Notes under the pieces: model-generated | Databases searched by the model: none | The model's input: only the letters and a program-made list of their open reading frames with translations | Told to the model about the DNA's origin: nothing | Shown: one piece after another, positions 16,934-24,310 of the stretch | Layout: each line of letters starts with the position of its first letter | Position numbering within the stretch: position 1 is the first letter of the stretch | Assembly: GCA_000620185.1 (NCBI GenBank) | Contig: KK211086.1 | Coordinates: forward strand, 283,331-347,330 | DNA from: Geodermatophilaceae bacterium URHB0062 | GTDB lineage: Bacteria > Actinomycetota > Actinomycetes > Mycobacteriales > Geodermatophilaceae | Length of the DNA: 64,000 nt | Direction of reading: 5' to 3' | Program-made: the position numbers and the translations under genes

Positions 16934-18973
16934 TCACGCAGCCGGGGGTGCGGCCGGCGGTGCGGGCATCGTCACCGGGATCCCGGCCGGCGGGAAGGGG
17001 ACAGCGGGCTCCTTGGACAGGATGGGCAGCATCGCGTCGTGCCAGATCTGCGCGCCCCGCCCGCCGCCGAAGCTGCCGACGTCCTGGTTCTGTCTGGGGT
17101 TCATCACCATGACGCTCGCCGCGTACCGGGGGGTGAATCCCACGAACGCGACCGAGTCGCGGCCCTGGCTGGTGCCGGTCTTGCCCGCGATCTGGTGGCC
17201 GGGGATGGCGGCGCGCGTGCCGGTGCCGATGGGCAGCGCGGTGTCGCCGACGAGGATCTGGCTCAGCGTCGTGGCCACCGCGGGCGGCACCGCGCCGGGG
17301 GTGCAGGACTTCCGCGGCACGACGCGGCTGCCGTCGGCCCGGACGAGGGGGTGGCCGGTCCGGTCGAGCACCGCGGTGATCGTGATGGGGTCGCACTGCG
17401 TGCCCGACGCGGCGAGGGTCGAGTAGGCGCTGGCCAGCGCGAGCGGGCTGGTGGCCTCCGGACCGAGGGCGAACGAGCCGCGCCTCTGCGCGATCACCTG
17501 GTCGGCCACCGGGTCGAGGGAGAACAGACCCATCCGCTGGGCCGCCCGCACGGGGCCCTTCACGCTGCCCAGCTGGTCCTCCAGCGCGACGAAGTAGGTG
17601 TTGGAGGAGCGGATCAGCGCCTCGGTCATCGTGAGCGTGGGCGGCAGGTGCTCGGCGTTCTGCACGACGTAGGGCGCCGTGCCGTTCTTGTAGACGTGTG
17701 AGACGTAGGGATCGGTCGTGGTGATGGTGTTCGACGGCGGGATCCCCTGTTCCAGCGCGGCCGCCGCGACGAACGCCTTGTAGGTGGAGCCGGCGCCCTT
17801 GCTCGCCTCGACGTTCAGGTTGACCGACGACTGGGTCGGGTCGTTCGGGTCGTCGCCGAAGCGGCGGTTGGCGCTCATCGCCAGCACCTCGCCGGTGCCC
17901 GGCCGGACCGCGGTGAACATGCCGGCCAGCGGAGCGCCGAGCGGCACGTCGGCCACGACCGCGTGGTCCCCCGCGGACTGGAGGTCGGGGCGCAGCGTGG
18001 TGCGGATCGTCAGGCCGCCGGTCTCCAGCGCGTCCTCAGGCACGTGGAGAGCGCCGGTGAGCTGTCGCAGCGCGTACTCGCAGAAGAACCCGGCGATGCG
18101 GGCCTCCACGCACCCGTTGGGTGGCGGGTCGGTCGGATGCACGACGACCGGCTGCGCGGAGACCTCGGCCAACTGCTGCGAGGTGATGTGCCCGAGGTCG
18201 TGCATCCGCTGCAGCACCTCGTTGCGGCGGGTCCGTGCCTTCGTCGGGTCGCTCAGCGGGCTGTCCTCGGCCGGCGACTGCACCAGCCCCGCGAGCATGG
18301 CCGCCTGCGGCAGCGTGAGGTCGGCGGCGTTCACGCCGAAGTAGCGCTGGGCGGCGGCCTGCACGCCGTAGGCGCCCTCCCCGAAGTAGACGATGTTCAG
18401 GTACCGGGTGAGGATCTCGTCCTTCGAGTACGCGTCCTCCAGGGCCAGCGCCAGTCGCGCCTCGCGCAGTTTCCGGCCGATGGTCTCCGCGGTGGCCGCC
18501 TGCCGCGCCGCGGCGGTGGGTGCCGTCTGCAGCAAGGTCTGCTTCACCAGTTGCTGGGTGATCGTCGAGCCGCCCTCGCGAACACCGCCCGCCGTCACGT
18601 TCCGGACCAGCGCTCGGAGCGTGCCCTGGACGTCGACCCCGTGGTGCTCGTAGAAGCGGGAGTCCTCGATGTCGACCAGCGCCTGCTTCATGACAGCGGC
18701 GATCCGGTTCGAGGCGACCGGCACCCGGTTGTCGCGGTAGAGGTACGTGATCACCGAGCCGTCGGCGGCCAGGACGACGGTGTTGCCGGCGGGCGTGGCG
18801 TCGGTGAGCTGGACGGGGAGGGGGGTGAGCAGGTTCGCCGATCCGCGTGCAGCCAGCCCCGGGCCCACGACCCAGGGGAGGAGCAGCGCGGCCAGCAGTG
18901 CCCCGCCGAGCGGTACGGCCAGGAGGGTGAGCAGCTCGAAGGCCCGGAGCCTGGGATGCGTACGGCCGGACAT
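16934..18973 (-). CDS. Class A penicillin-binding protein
   Basis: Bifunctional murein polymerase of 679 residues. One N-terminal membrane anchor (about 13-38), then a GT51 glycosyltransferase domain with EDSRFYEHHGVD near residue 103 and GGSTITQQLVK near 137, then a transpeptidase domain with the SxxK motif in GSTYKAF near 393, SxN in RSSNTYF near 457 and AGKTGTS near 594. The C-terminus is a short proline/alanine tail. It builds peptidoglycan at the cell surface. ATG 18973 has GAGGTG upstream. Upstream region faces a small membrane protein gene in the same direction. Confidence 0.93.
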   Translation of the reverse strand: MSGRTHPRLRAFELLTLLAVPLGGALLAALLLPWVVGPGLAARGSANLLTPLPVQLTDATPAGNTVVLAADGSVITYLYRDNRVPVASNRIAAVMKQALVDIEDSRFYEHHGVDVQGTLRALVRNVTAGGVREGGSTITQQLVKQTLLQTAPTAAARQAATAETIGRKLREARLALALEDAYSKDEILTRYLNIVYFGEGAYGVQAAAQRYFGVNAADLTLPQAAMLAGLVQSPAEDSPLSDPTKARTRRNEVLQRMHDLGHITSQQLAEVSAQPVVVHPTDPPPNGCVEARIAGFFCEYALRQLTGALHVPEDALETGGLTIRTTLRPDLQSAGDHAVVADVPLGAPLAGMFTAVRPGTGEVLAMSANRRFGDDPNDPTQSSVNLNVEASKGAGSTYKAFVAAAALEQGIPPSNTITTTDPYVSHVYKNGTAPYVVQNAEHLPPTLTMTEALIRSSNTYFVALEDQLGSVKGPVRAAQRMGLFSLDPVADQVIAQRRGSFALGPEATSPLALASAYSTLAASGTQCDPITITAVLDRTGHPLVRADGSRVVPRKSCTPGAVPPAVATTLSQILVGDTALPIGTGTRAAIPGHQIAGKTGTSQGRDSVAFVGFTPRYAASVMVMNPRQNQDVGSFGGGRGAQIWHDAMLPILSKEPAVPFPPAGIPVTMPAPPAAPPAA

Positions 18974-19146
18974 CGAGCACCTCGCCGCGGGGCCCGTCGC
19001 TGGGACCGCTCGCCCCCTCGATAGTGGCGCACGGATCCGTTCCGGAAAAGGGCCCGCGCGACGGCAGCGGGTTCCACAGGTCCTGGCGCCGGGCTGTCCC
19101 GGCGGCGCGCGCTCGCAGCCGCCGGGACGCCGGGGTCAGGGGGCCG

Positions 19147-19362
19147 TCAGCGGACGGCGGGCATCTCGCTGGTCGCACCGGTCGACAGCGGCGACCAGGC
19201 GTCGGGGTGGGCGCGGCCCGCGTCGGCGACCCACGACGAGCTGCGTCCGGTCGTGCGGCTCCCGGTGGACGGGACCGGGCGGGCGCTCAGGCTCACGATG
19301 ACCGCCAGGAGCACGAGCAGCCCCACGAGCACACCACCGATGACCAGAAGCGTCGAGAGCAT
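19147..19362 (-). CDS. Small single-pass membrane protein, 71 aa
   Basis: The first 25 residues are a strongly hydrophobic helix (MLSTLLVIGGVLVGLLVLL), followed by a polar S/T/R-rich tail of about 45 residues that should face the cytoplasm or exterior. No family recognised. The start is supported by minus-strand TACGTT (19369-19374) six bases before ATG 19362. It lies upstream of the PBP gene in the same direction, 173 bp away. Confidence 0.6.
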   Translation of the reverse strand: MLSTLLVIGGVLVGLLVLLAVIVSLSARPVPSTGSRTTGRSSSWVADAGRAHPDAWSPLSTGATSEMPAVR

Positions 19363-19730
19363 GCACAGAACGTAATTGGCGGACCGGTCCGTGTCACCGG
19401 AAGTTGCCGGGCAGATCTCACCGAAAGATGGCCCGTCGGTTGCCCATTGTTCGCCCGTCCCGGCAACGACCACTGTCGAACCGCGCCTCCGACCGTAGAG
19501 GACCGAACGCGACCGCGGTACCGGCCGACCGCTTCCGTGCGGCGGATCGGCGCACCCCGACCAGGCGGCGCGCCCACGTCACCTGATGGAGTTGATCGCG
19601 GGTTGGGTGATCGTCGCGTGGGGTAGGCAGTACTGGTTCGGCTCGAAACCTGTGGCCGGGCGGTGACCCCGTCGAGCAGCACACCTGGTGCTGACGCAGT
19701 GCTCGACCACACGAGGAGCCCTTCTAGCGC
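19363..19730. other. Gene-free stretch upstream of glycosyltransferase-like gene
   Basis: 368 bp. Besides the -10 element at 19369 for the small membrane protein (minus strand) and the GAGGAG ribosome-binding site in front of 19731, I see no gene, hairpin or repeat in it. Confidence 0.5.
19369..19374 (-). promoter_or_regulatory. -10 element of the small membrane protein gene
   Basis: Minus-strand TACGTT with six bases to ATG 19362; no ribosome-binding site. Confidence 0.5.
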
Positions 19731-20768
19731 GTGACTTCCATCGACTCTGCCCTGCTCGGGCTGCCCGCCAGCGAGGGCAGCCGGCTCCGGGTGGCGACGA
19801 TCCCGCACAGCGACCCCTACGTCGACGCCGTCCTGCCGCGGGACGTCGAGCACGTGGGTCCCCCGACGCAGCCGAGCCCCTGGCTGGACCCGTCATACCT
19901 CACCGTCTCGCACGCGCAGATCGACGTCCTGCACGTGCACGGCGGCTACGGCCACCTGGGCGAGGCCGAGCTCGAGTGCTGGACGGAGACGGTCCGCCGG
20001 CTCGGCATCCCGCTGGTCGTCACGGTGCACCAGCTGCGCGACCCCGACCACGCCGACCGCGCGCGGCACGACGCGCACCTGGCCGCCCTGCTGGCCACCG
20101 CGGAGGTGGTCCTCACGCTGACCCCCGGCGCCGCCGACGAGATCGTCGAGCGGTTCGGGCGGACGGCGATCGTGGTGGCGCACACGTCGGTCGTGACGCC
20201 CGACCCCGACCTCGGCGCAGAGCGCGGGCTCGTCGGCATGCGGGTCGGGCCGGCGTCCGCCGCGGTGCCCGACCCGGCGGCCCTGGTGCGTGCGGCCCAG
20301 TCGGGCGCGGTGTCGGGTGGCGGCCGCCTGCGCGTCCTGGTCGCGTCGGAGAACCAGTCGGGGCTCGATCCCGACATCTGGCAGCTGGCCGGGCGCGGCG
20401 ACATCGAGCTCGTCGTCCACCCCCTGGTCGAGTGGCCCGCCGAGCTGCAGCAGCTGCACGTGGCCGTGCTCCCCGAGCGGTTCGGCACGCACTCCCGCGA
20501 CCTGGAGATCTGCCGGGACGTCGGTACCCGTGTCGTGGCGCCGACCTGTGGCTGGTTCGCCGACCAGTGGTCGGAGGTGGTCTCCTACGGCAACGACGAG
20601 GAGCGGGGGCTGGACGCCGTGTCGCTCACCGGAGCGGTGGCGGCGGCCCTGGCCGGTCCCATGCCCCGGCCGGCCGACCGCGCCTGGCGGGAGGAGCAGC
20701 GCGCCGCCGTCGCGCGGGTGCACCGCGAGGTCTACGCGCAGGTCGCCGCCGACCGCAGCTGGGTCTGA
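19731..20768 (+). CDS. Glycosyltransferase-like (GT-B fold) protein
   Basis: 345 residues, no membrane segment. The N-terminal half reads like the acceptor domain of a GT4-type enzyme: DVLHVHGGYGHLGEAE near residue 62, then IPLVVTVHQLRDPDH near 96, and EVVLTLTPGAADEI near 128. The C-terminal half has a second Rossmann-like strand (RLRVLVASENQSGL) and VAVLPERFGTHSRDLEIC, positioned like the nucleotide-sugar site E-x7-E but degenerate. I call it glycosyltransferase-like rather than naming a reaction. GTG start with GAGGAG upstream. Neighbours are a beta-propeller glycosidase-like gene and a sulfotransferase. Confidence 0.65.
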   Translation: MTSIDSALLGLPASEGSRLRVATIPHSDPYVDAVLPRDVEHVGPPTQPSPWLDPSYLTVSHAQIDVLHVHGGYGHLGEAELECWTETVRRLGIPLVVTVHQLRDPDHADRARHDAHLAALLATAEVVLTLTPGAADEIVERFGRTAIVVAHTSVVTPDPDLGAERGLVGMRVGPASAAVPDPAALVRAAQSGAVSGGGRLRVLVASENQSGLDPDIWQLAGRGDIELVVHPLVEWPAELQQLHVAVLPERFGTHSRDLEICRDVGTRVVAPTCGWFADQWSEVVSYGNDEERGLDAVSLTGAVAAALAGPMPRPADRAWREEQRAAVARVHREVYAQVAADRSWV

Positions 20769-20810
20769 CCGGCCGCATCAGGTGCGCCGTCGTACCGTTC
20801 GGGTATTCTC

Positions 20811-20842
20811 TACCAACCCTATCGATTTGATATACCAACCCT
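20811..20842. repeat. Two direct repeats of TACCAACCCT, 22-bp period
   Basis: Copies at 20811-20820 and 20833-20842 in an unusually AT-rich pocket, downstream of both flanking genes (20768 + and 20890 -). The spacing of two helical turns looks like a protein-binding site rather than a terminator. Confidence 0.5.
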
Positions 20843-20889
20843 CGAACGGCCGACTCGGCGGAGGAGGTCGCATGGTGCATGCGACGGGT

Positions 20890-21813
20890 TCAGTCGAGCA
20901 GGACGGTGCGCAGTTCGTGACCCCCGTCGGGGCGCGTCGCCTCGTAGAACCACCGCGATCCACCGCCCGGCACGGCGACCACGTCGGCGTAGCGCAGGCC
21001 GTGCGGAGCATGTGGGCTCTGCAGCAGGGGGCCGTCGGCCTGGGCCACGAACCGGCCCTCACCGTCGTGCACGGCCAGGCCCGTGCGCTCCTCCCAGTTC
21101 TCCTCCGCGCTGGCGCGGCCGTCGTAGAGCGCCCAGGTCCGGGAGCCGTCCAGGACGACGGCGGCGAAGCGCACCCCGCGGGCGTCCCAGCTGCCCGGGG
21201 TGCCCGCCAGGGCGGTGCCCCGCCACGTCCACTCGACGCCGTCCGGGCTGGTCGCGTGCTCGGTGGTCATGCGGTCGGTGGCCTCGGGGTCGTCGAGCGG
21301 ATGCACCGAGGCCCACAGGTGCCACGTCGTCCCGTCGTGGCGGACCACCGGGTCCTTGACCGCGGTGGCGTCGTCCCCGGGCAGGACGGTGCGGGGCGTC
21401 GCGGTGCCGAGCCCCTCGACCGTGTCGGCCTCCAGGAGGTCCACGCGCCAGTGCTTCGTGCCCGGCGTCGCGCAGCTGACGTAGAGCCGCCACCGGCCGT
21501 CGGGCCTGTGCACGAGGGCCGGCCGCTCGAGGGACTCCGCGCCGAAGCCGTCCTTGCCGATCCCCACCACCGGGGTGAACCGGACGCCGTCCTCGGACCG
21601 CGCCACGACGTTGGCGATCCCGCGGCCCTCACCCACCGGGCGGCGCAGCCGGTACGCCAGCCACCACGTGCCGTCGACGAGCTGGGCCGACGGTCCGCCC
21701 GCCCAGGAGCCGGGTCGCGGGTCCTCGGGTTCGAGGACGACCTCGGCGTCCGCCCAGAACCGGTCCACCTCCGGAGGGCGGGGGGCGACCAGGGCACTCG
21801 GGGTGGACGACAC
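20890..21813 (-). CDS. Five-bladed beta-propeller glycosidase-like protein
   Basis: 307 residues, no signal peptide. Repeated blade-like strands with aromatic and acidic motifs: GGPSAQLVDGTWWLAYRLRR, ARSEDGVRFTPV, ERPALVHRPDGRWRLYVS, VKDPVVRHDGTTWHLWAS, SPDGVEWTW, RTWALYDGR. This is the pattern of GH32/43/68/130-type propellers; the acids in KDPVV and ERPAL could be catalytic. No exact family assigned. GTG 21813 has GGAG at good spacing; the frame stays open further up without similarity. Divergent from the sulfotransferase (83 bp apart). Confidence 0.7.
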   Translation of the reverse strand: MSSTPSALVAPRPPEVDRFWADAEVVLEPEDPRPGSWAGGPSAQLVDGTWWLAYRLRRPVGEGRGIANVVARSEDGVRFTPVVGIGKDGFGAESLERPALVHRPDGRWRLYVSCATPGTKHWRVDLLEADTVEGLGTATPRTVLPGDDATAVKDPVVRHDGTTWHLWASVHPLDDPEATDRMTTEHATSPDGVEWTWRGTALAGTPGSWDARGVRFAAVVLDGSRTWALYDGRASAEENWEERTGLAVHDGEGRFVAQADGPLLQSPHAPHGLRYADVVAVPGGGSRWFYEATRPDGGHELRTVLLD

Positions 21814-21896
21814 GGGGCGGCTCCGCTTTCGGGACGACGACGACTCCGCCGTGTCTACACCGCCTGCCCCGACGCGCCATCCGGGAGGACCCGCTG

Positions 21897-22874
21897 ATGT
21901 CCGACGCACACCGCCTGCCCCAGTTCGTGATCGCCGGTGCGCCCAAGGCCGGCACCACCGCGCTGCACGCCGCTCTGGCCACGCACCCGGGGCTGTACCT
22001 GTCGCCGGTTAAGGAGCCGAAGTTCTACCTGACCGACGGCCGGCCGCCGCCGCGCGACCGCCAGCGCGGCCCCGGCGACGCGCACAGCGCGGGGGAGTGG
22101 ATGTGGCGGCGGGAGGAGTACCTCCGCCTGTTCGACGGCGCTCCCGCGGGCACCGTCCGGGGCGAGAGCACGCCCTTCTACCTGTACGACCGCGCCGCGC
22201 ACGCCCGCCTGTCCTCCGACGTCCCCGGTATCAAGGTGATCGTGGTCGTGCGGGACCCCGTCGACCGGGCGGTCTCCAACTTCGTGCACCTGCGGGCCGA
22301 CGGGCTCGAGCCCGAGCCCGACTTCCTGACCGCCGTCCGGTTGGAGGAGCAGCGGATCGAGGCCGGGTGGGCGCCGTTCTGGCACTACCGCGGCCTGAGC
22401 CGCTACGGGGCGCAGCTGCGTGACCTGTACCGGCACGTGCCGCGGGAGAACGTGTTCGTGCTCCGCTACCGCCAGCTCGTCGACAGCCCCCGCGAGACGC
22501 TGGACCGGGTGAGCGCCTTCCTGGGTGTGGCGTCGGGGATCGCGCACACGGTGGCCCCGGAGAATGTGAAGCCCTACGTCCCCGACGGTGCCCGGTACCG
22601 GGTGCTGGCGCGGCTGGTGCGGGCGGGCGCGGCCCTCGGCTCGTTCGCCCATCCGCAGGTGTGGCGCCAGGTGAGCCGTCCGCTGCTCACCGCCCTGCAC
22701 GCCGGGGGTGCGTCGCGGCCGCCGCTGCCGGTCGAGGTGCGGCGCGAGGTCCTCGAGCCGCTGCTGCCCGACATCGAGCTGCTCGAGGAGCTGACGGGGG
22801 AGTCGTTCGACGACTGGAAGGGCGACACCGGTCGGGGCCACTTCGGCGCGCGCCGGCAGAGCACGACCGCCTGA
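21897..22874 (+). CDS. PAPS-dependent sulfotransferase
   Basis: 325 residues, soluble. The 5'-phosphosulfate loop GAPKAGTTALHAAL is at residues 14-27 and the 3'-phosphate site VVVRDPVDRAVSNF near 116-129, both characteristic of Sulfotransfer_1/heparan-sulfotransferase-like enzymes that move sulfate from PAPS to a hydroxyl or amine of a sugar or lipid. GGGAGGA precedes the ATG. Together with the glycosyltransferase-like and glycosidase-like neighbours it suggests a sulfated glycan or glycolipid, which is inference. Confidence 0.88.
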   Translation: MSDAHRLPQFVIAGAPKAGTTALHAALATHPGLYLSPVKEPKFYLTDGRPPPRDRQRGPGDAHSAGEWMWRREEYLRLFDGAPAGTVRGESTPFYLYDRAAHARLSSDVPGIKVIVVVRDPVDRAVSNFVHLRADGLEPEPDFLTAVRLEEQRIEAGWAPFWHYRGLSRYGAQLRDLYRHVPRENVFVLRYRQLVDSPRETLDRVSAFLGVASGIAHTVAPENVKPYVPDGARYRVLARLVRAGAALGSFAHPQVWRQVSRPLLTALHAGGASRPPLPVEVRREVLEPLLPDIELLEELTGESFDDWKGDTGRGHFGARRQSTTA

Positions 22875-22878
22875 GCCG

Positions 22879-22908
22879 CCGCGGCCCGGGCCCGGGGCCG
22901 GGCCGCGG
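22879..22908. terminator. 11-bp hairpin between sulfotransferase and tRNA-Phe
   Basis: Perfect stem 22879-22889 with 22898-22908 and an 8-nt loop, four bases after the sulfotransferase stop; on the minus strand it follows the tRNA operon. Bidirectional terminator. Confidence 0.7.
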
Positions 22909-22922
22909 TGCGGGAAGATTTC

Positions 22923-22999
22923 TGGTGGGCAGGGGCGGGGTCGAACCGCCGACCTCTCGCTTTTCAGGCGAGCGCTCGTACCGACTGAGCTACCTGCCC
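22923..22999 (-). tRNA. tRNA-Phe (GAA)
   Basis: Minus strand begins GGGCAGGTAGCTCAG; anticodon stem CTCGC/GCGAG encloses loop CTGAAAA, giving anticodon GAA. T-arm GGTTCGACC. The acceptor stem pairs GGGCAGG with CCTGCCC, and A plus CCA are encoded, unlike the two neighbouring tRNAs. Last of a three-gene cluster. Confidence 0.95.
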
Positions 23000-23023
23000 C
23001 TCGCCGGCGCTTGCACCGGAGAG

Positions 23024-23097
23024 CGACCCTGACGGGACTCGAACCCGCGACCTCCGCCGTGACAGGGCGGCGCGCTAACCAACTGCGCTACAGGGCC
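23024..23097 (-). tRNA. tRNA-Asp (GTC)
   Basis: Anticodon stem CCGCC/GGCGG with loop CTGTCAC, anticodon GTC. Acceptor GGCCCTG pairs with CAGGGTC (one G-U). T-loop GGTTCGAGT. The CCA end is not encoded. Confidence 0.95.
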
Positions 23098-23128
23098 TTG
23101 CTGGTGGAACGTGTGGTGCTGTCGTGCG

Positions 23129-23201
23129 TGCCCCCAACGGGGTTCGAACCCGTGCTACCGCCTTGAAAGGGCGGCGTCCTGGACCACTAGACGATGGGGG
23201 C
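23129..23201 (-). tRNA. tRNA-Glu (TTC)
   Basis: Anticodon stem CCGCC/GGCGG with loop CTTTCAA, anticodon TTC. Acceptor GCCCCCA pairs with TGGGGGC, discriminator A, CCA not encoded. First transcribed gene of the Glu-Asp-Phe cluster. Confidence 0.95.
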
Positions 23202-23285
23202 TCGTAGTTCGCCGGGGGCGGGAGAAACAATACATGGCGGCGTGTGGTGCTCTGGAGCAGGGGGCCGGCCTGTCAGGCTTCGGGC

Positions 23286-23948
23286 ATGCGCCGCCGTCCT
23301 TTCCTCACCGTTCCAGGAGTTCTCCTCGCCGCCGCCCTCGGCGGTTCGCTGCTCGCCGGATGTGCCGGCCACGACGGCACCGCGGCATCGGCCACGTCGT
23401 CGTCGGCGCCCAGCAGCAGTGGTGACGAGAGCGGCGCCGGACCGTCCACGGAGCCGGTCGCCCAGGAGGAGGACGTCGAGGACGCCGACACCGACGCCCC
23501 GCCGTTCCCCGCCGACGCCTCGCCCGACACGCAGGACGCCTCCTCCGACTCGATGGTGACCGTGCGCGACATCCGGATCGGCCGGCACGACGGCTTCGAC
23601 CGGATCGTGTTCGAGGTCGGTGGCGCGGGCACGCCCGGCTGGGACGTCCGCTACGTCGACGCGGCCACCTCGCAGGGCAGCGGGGACCCGGTGGACGTCG
23701 CCGGCAGCGCGATCCTCCGCGTGAGCATCACCGGCGCCGGCTACCCCTACGACACCGGCGTCGAGGAGTTCGCGAGTTCCGACCCGCTCACCACCGCCGG
23801 CACCCAGGTGGTCAAGGAGGTCGTCTTCGACGCCACCTACGAGGGGACGACGGTCGCCTTCGCCGGGACGACGGGCTCGGCTCCCTTCCGGGTGTTCGCG
23901 CTGCAGAACCCGGCGCGGGTGGTCGTCGACGTCCGGGACGCCGGCTGA
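23286..23948 (+). CDS. AMIN-like domain lipoprotein
   Basis: 220 residues. Signal peptide with lipobox LLAGC (Cys near 24), a long acidic S/D/E-rich linker to about residue 95, then a beta-rich domain with the features of the AMIN-like lipoprotein family: VRDIRIGRHDGFDRIVFEVGG and the C-terminal FALQNPARVVVDVRDAG. AMIN-type domains bind peptidoglycan or target cell-wall proteins. ATG 23286 is preceded by CAGGCT and six bases. The stop is only 3 bp from the stop of the convergent lipoprotein gene, with no terminator between. Confidence 0.8.
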   Translation: MRRRPFLTVPGVLLAAALGGSLLAGCAGHDGTAASATSSSAPSSSGDESGAGPSTEPVAQEEDVEDADTDAPPFPADASPDTQDASSDSMVTVRDIRIGRHDGFDRIVFEVGGAGTPGWDVRYVDAATSQGSGDPVDVAGSAILRVSITGAGYPYDTGVEEFASSDPLTTAGTQVVKEVVFDATYEGTTVAFAGTTGSAPFRVFALQNPARVVVDVRDAG

Positions 23949-23951
23949 CGC

Positions 23952-24287
23952 TCAGCTGAGCGAGGCGGTCAGCTCCACCGAGTCGTCGGCGACGCTCGAG
24001 CACTCGAGCCGGAGCGGACCGGCGCTGACCGTCTCCCCCTCGCCGCACGAGACGCTCGCCCCGCCGACGCTCAGGGACGCCTTGCCGTCCTGGACGCCGG
24101 CGAAGGTGAGCGTGGTGCCCAGGATCTTCGCCTCGGCGCCGTCGCCGGACAGGGTGACGGTGCACGAGCTGCCGGAGCACGAGACGTTGTCCGAGCTGAA
24201 CGAGCAGCCGGTCAGCGGTGCGAGCAGGAGGCCGGCGGCGAGCAGGCCGGCCGTCAGCCGGGCGGAGCGGTGCGTCGTCGTGGCCAT
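23952..24287 (-). CDS. Small lipoprotein of unknown function
   Basis: 111 residues: signal peptide with lipobox PLTGC (Cys near 28), then a small beta-rich domain with two cysteine pairs (VSCSGSSC, VSCGEGE, LECSS) that probably form disulfides. The second half reads as alternating hydrophobic strands (AKILGTTLTFAGVQDGKASLSV). No family recognised. Start ATG 24287 follows TACGCT by six bases, leaderless. Confidence 0.7.
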   Translation of the reverse strand: MATTTHRSARLTAGLLAAGLLLAPLTGCSFSSDNVSCSGSSCTVTLSGDGAEAKILGTTLTFAGVQDGKASLSVGGASVSCGEGETVSAGPLRLECSSVADDSVELTASLS

Positions 24288-24293
24288 GGCCGG

Positions 24294-24299
24294 AGCGTA
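24294..24299 (-). promoter_or_regulatory. -10 element of the small lipoprotein gene
   Basis: Minus-strand TACGCT with six bases before ATG 24287. Confidence 0.5.
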
Positions 24300-24310
24300 G
24301 GGCGCCGGCG

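Noticed and set aside
20872-21897. Plus-strand frame starting after GGAGGAGG at 20872
   Set aside because: The ribosome-binding site is attractive, but the frame is antisense to the propeller protein, has shadow-like composition and no recognisable domain.
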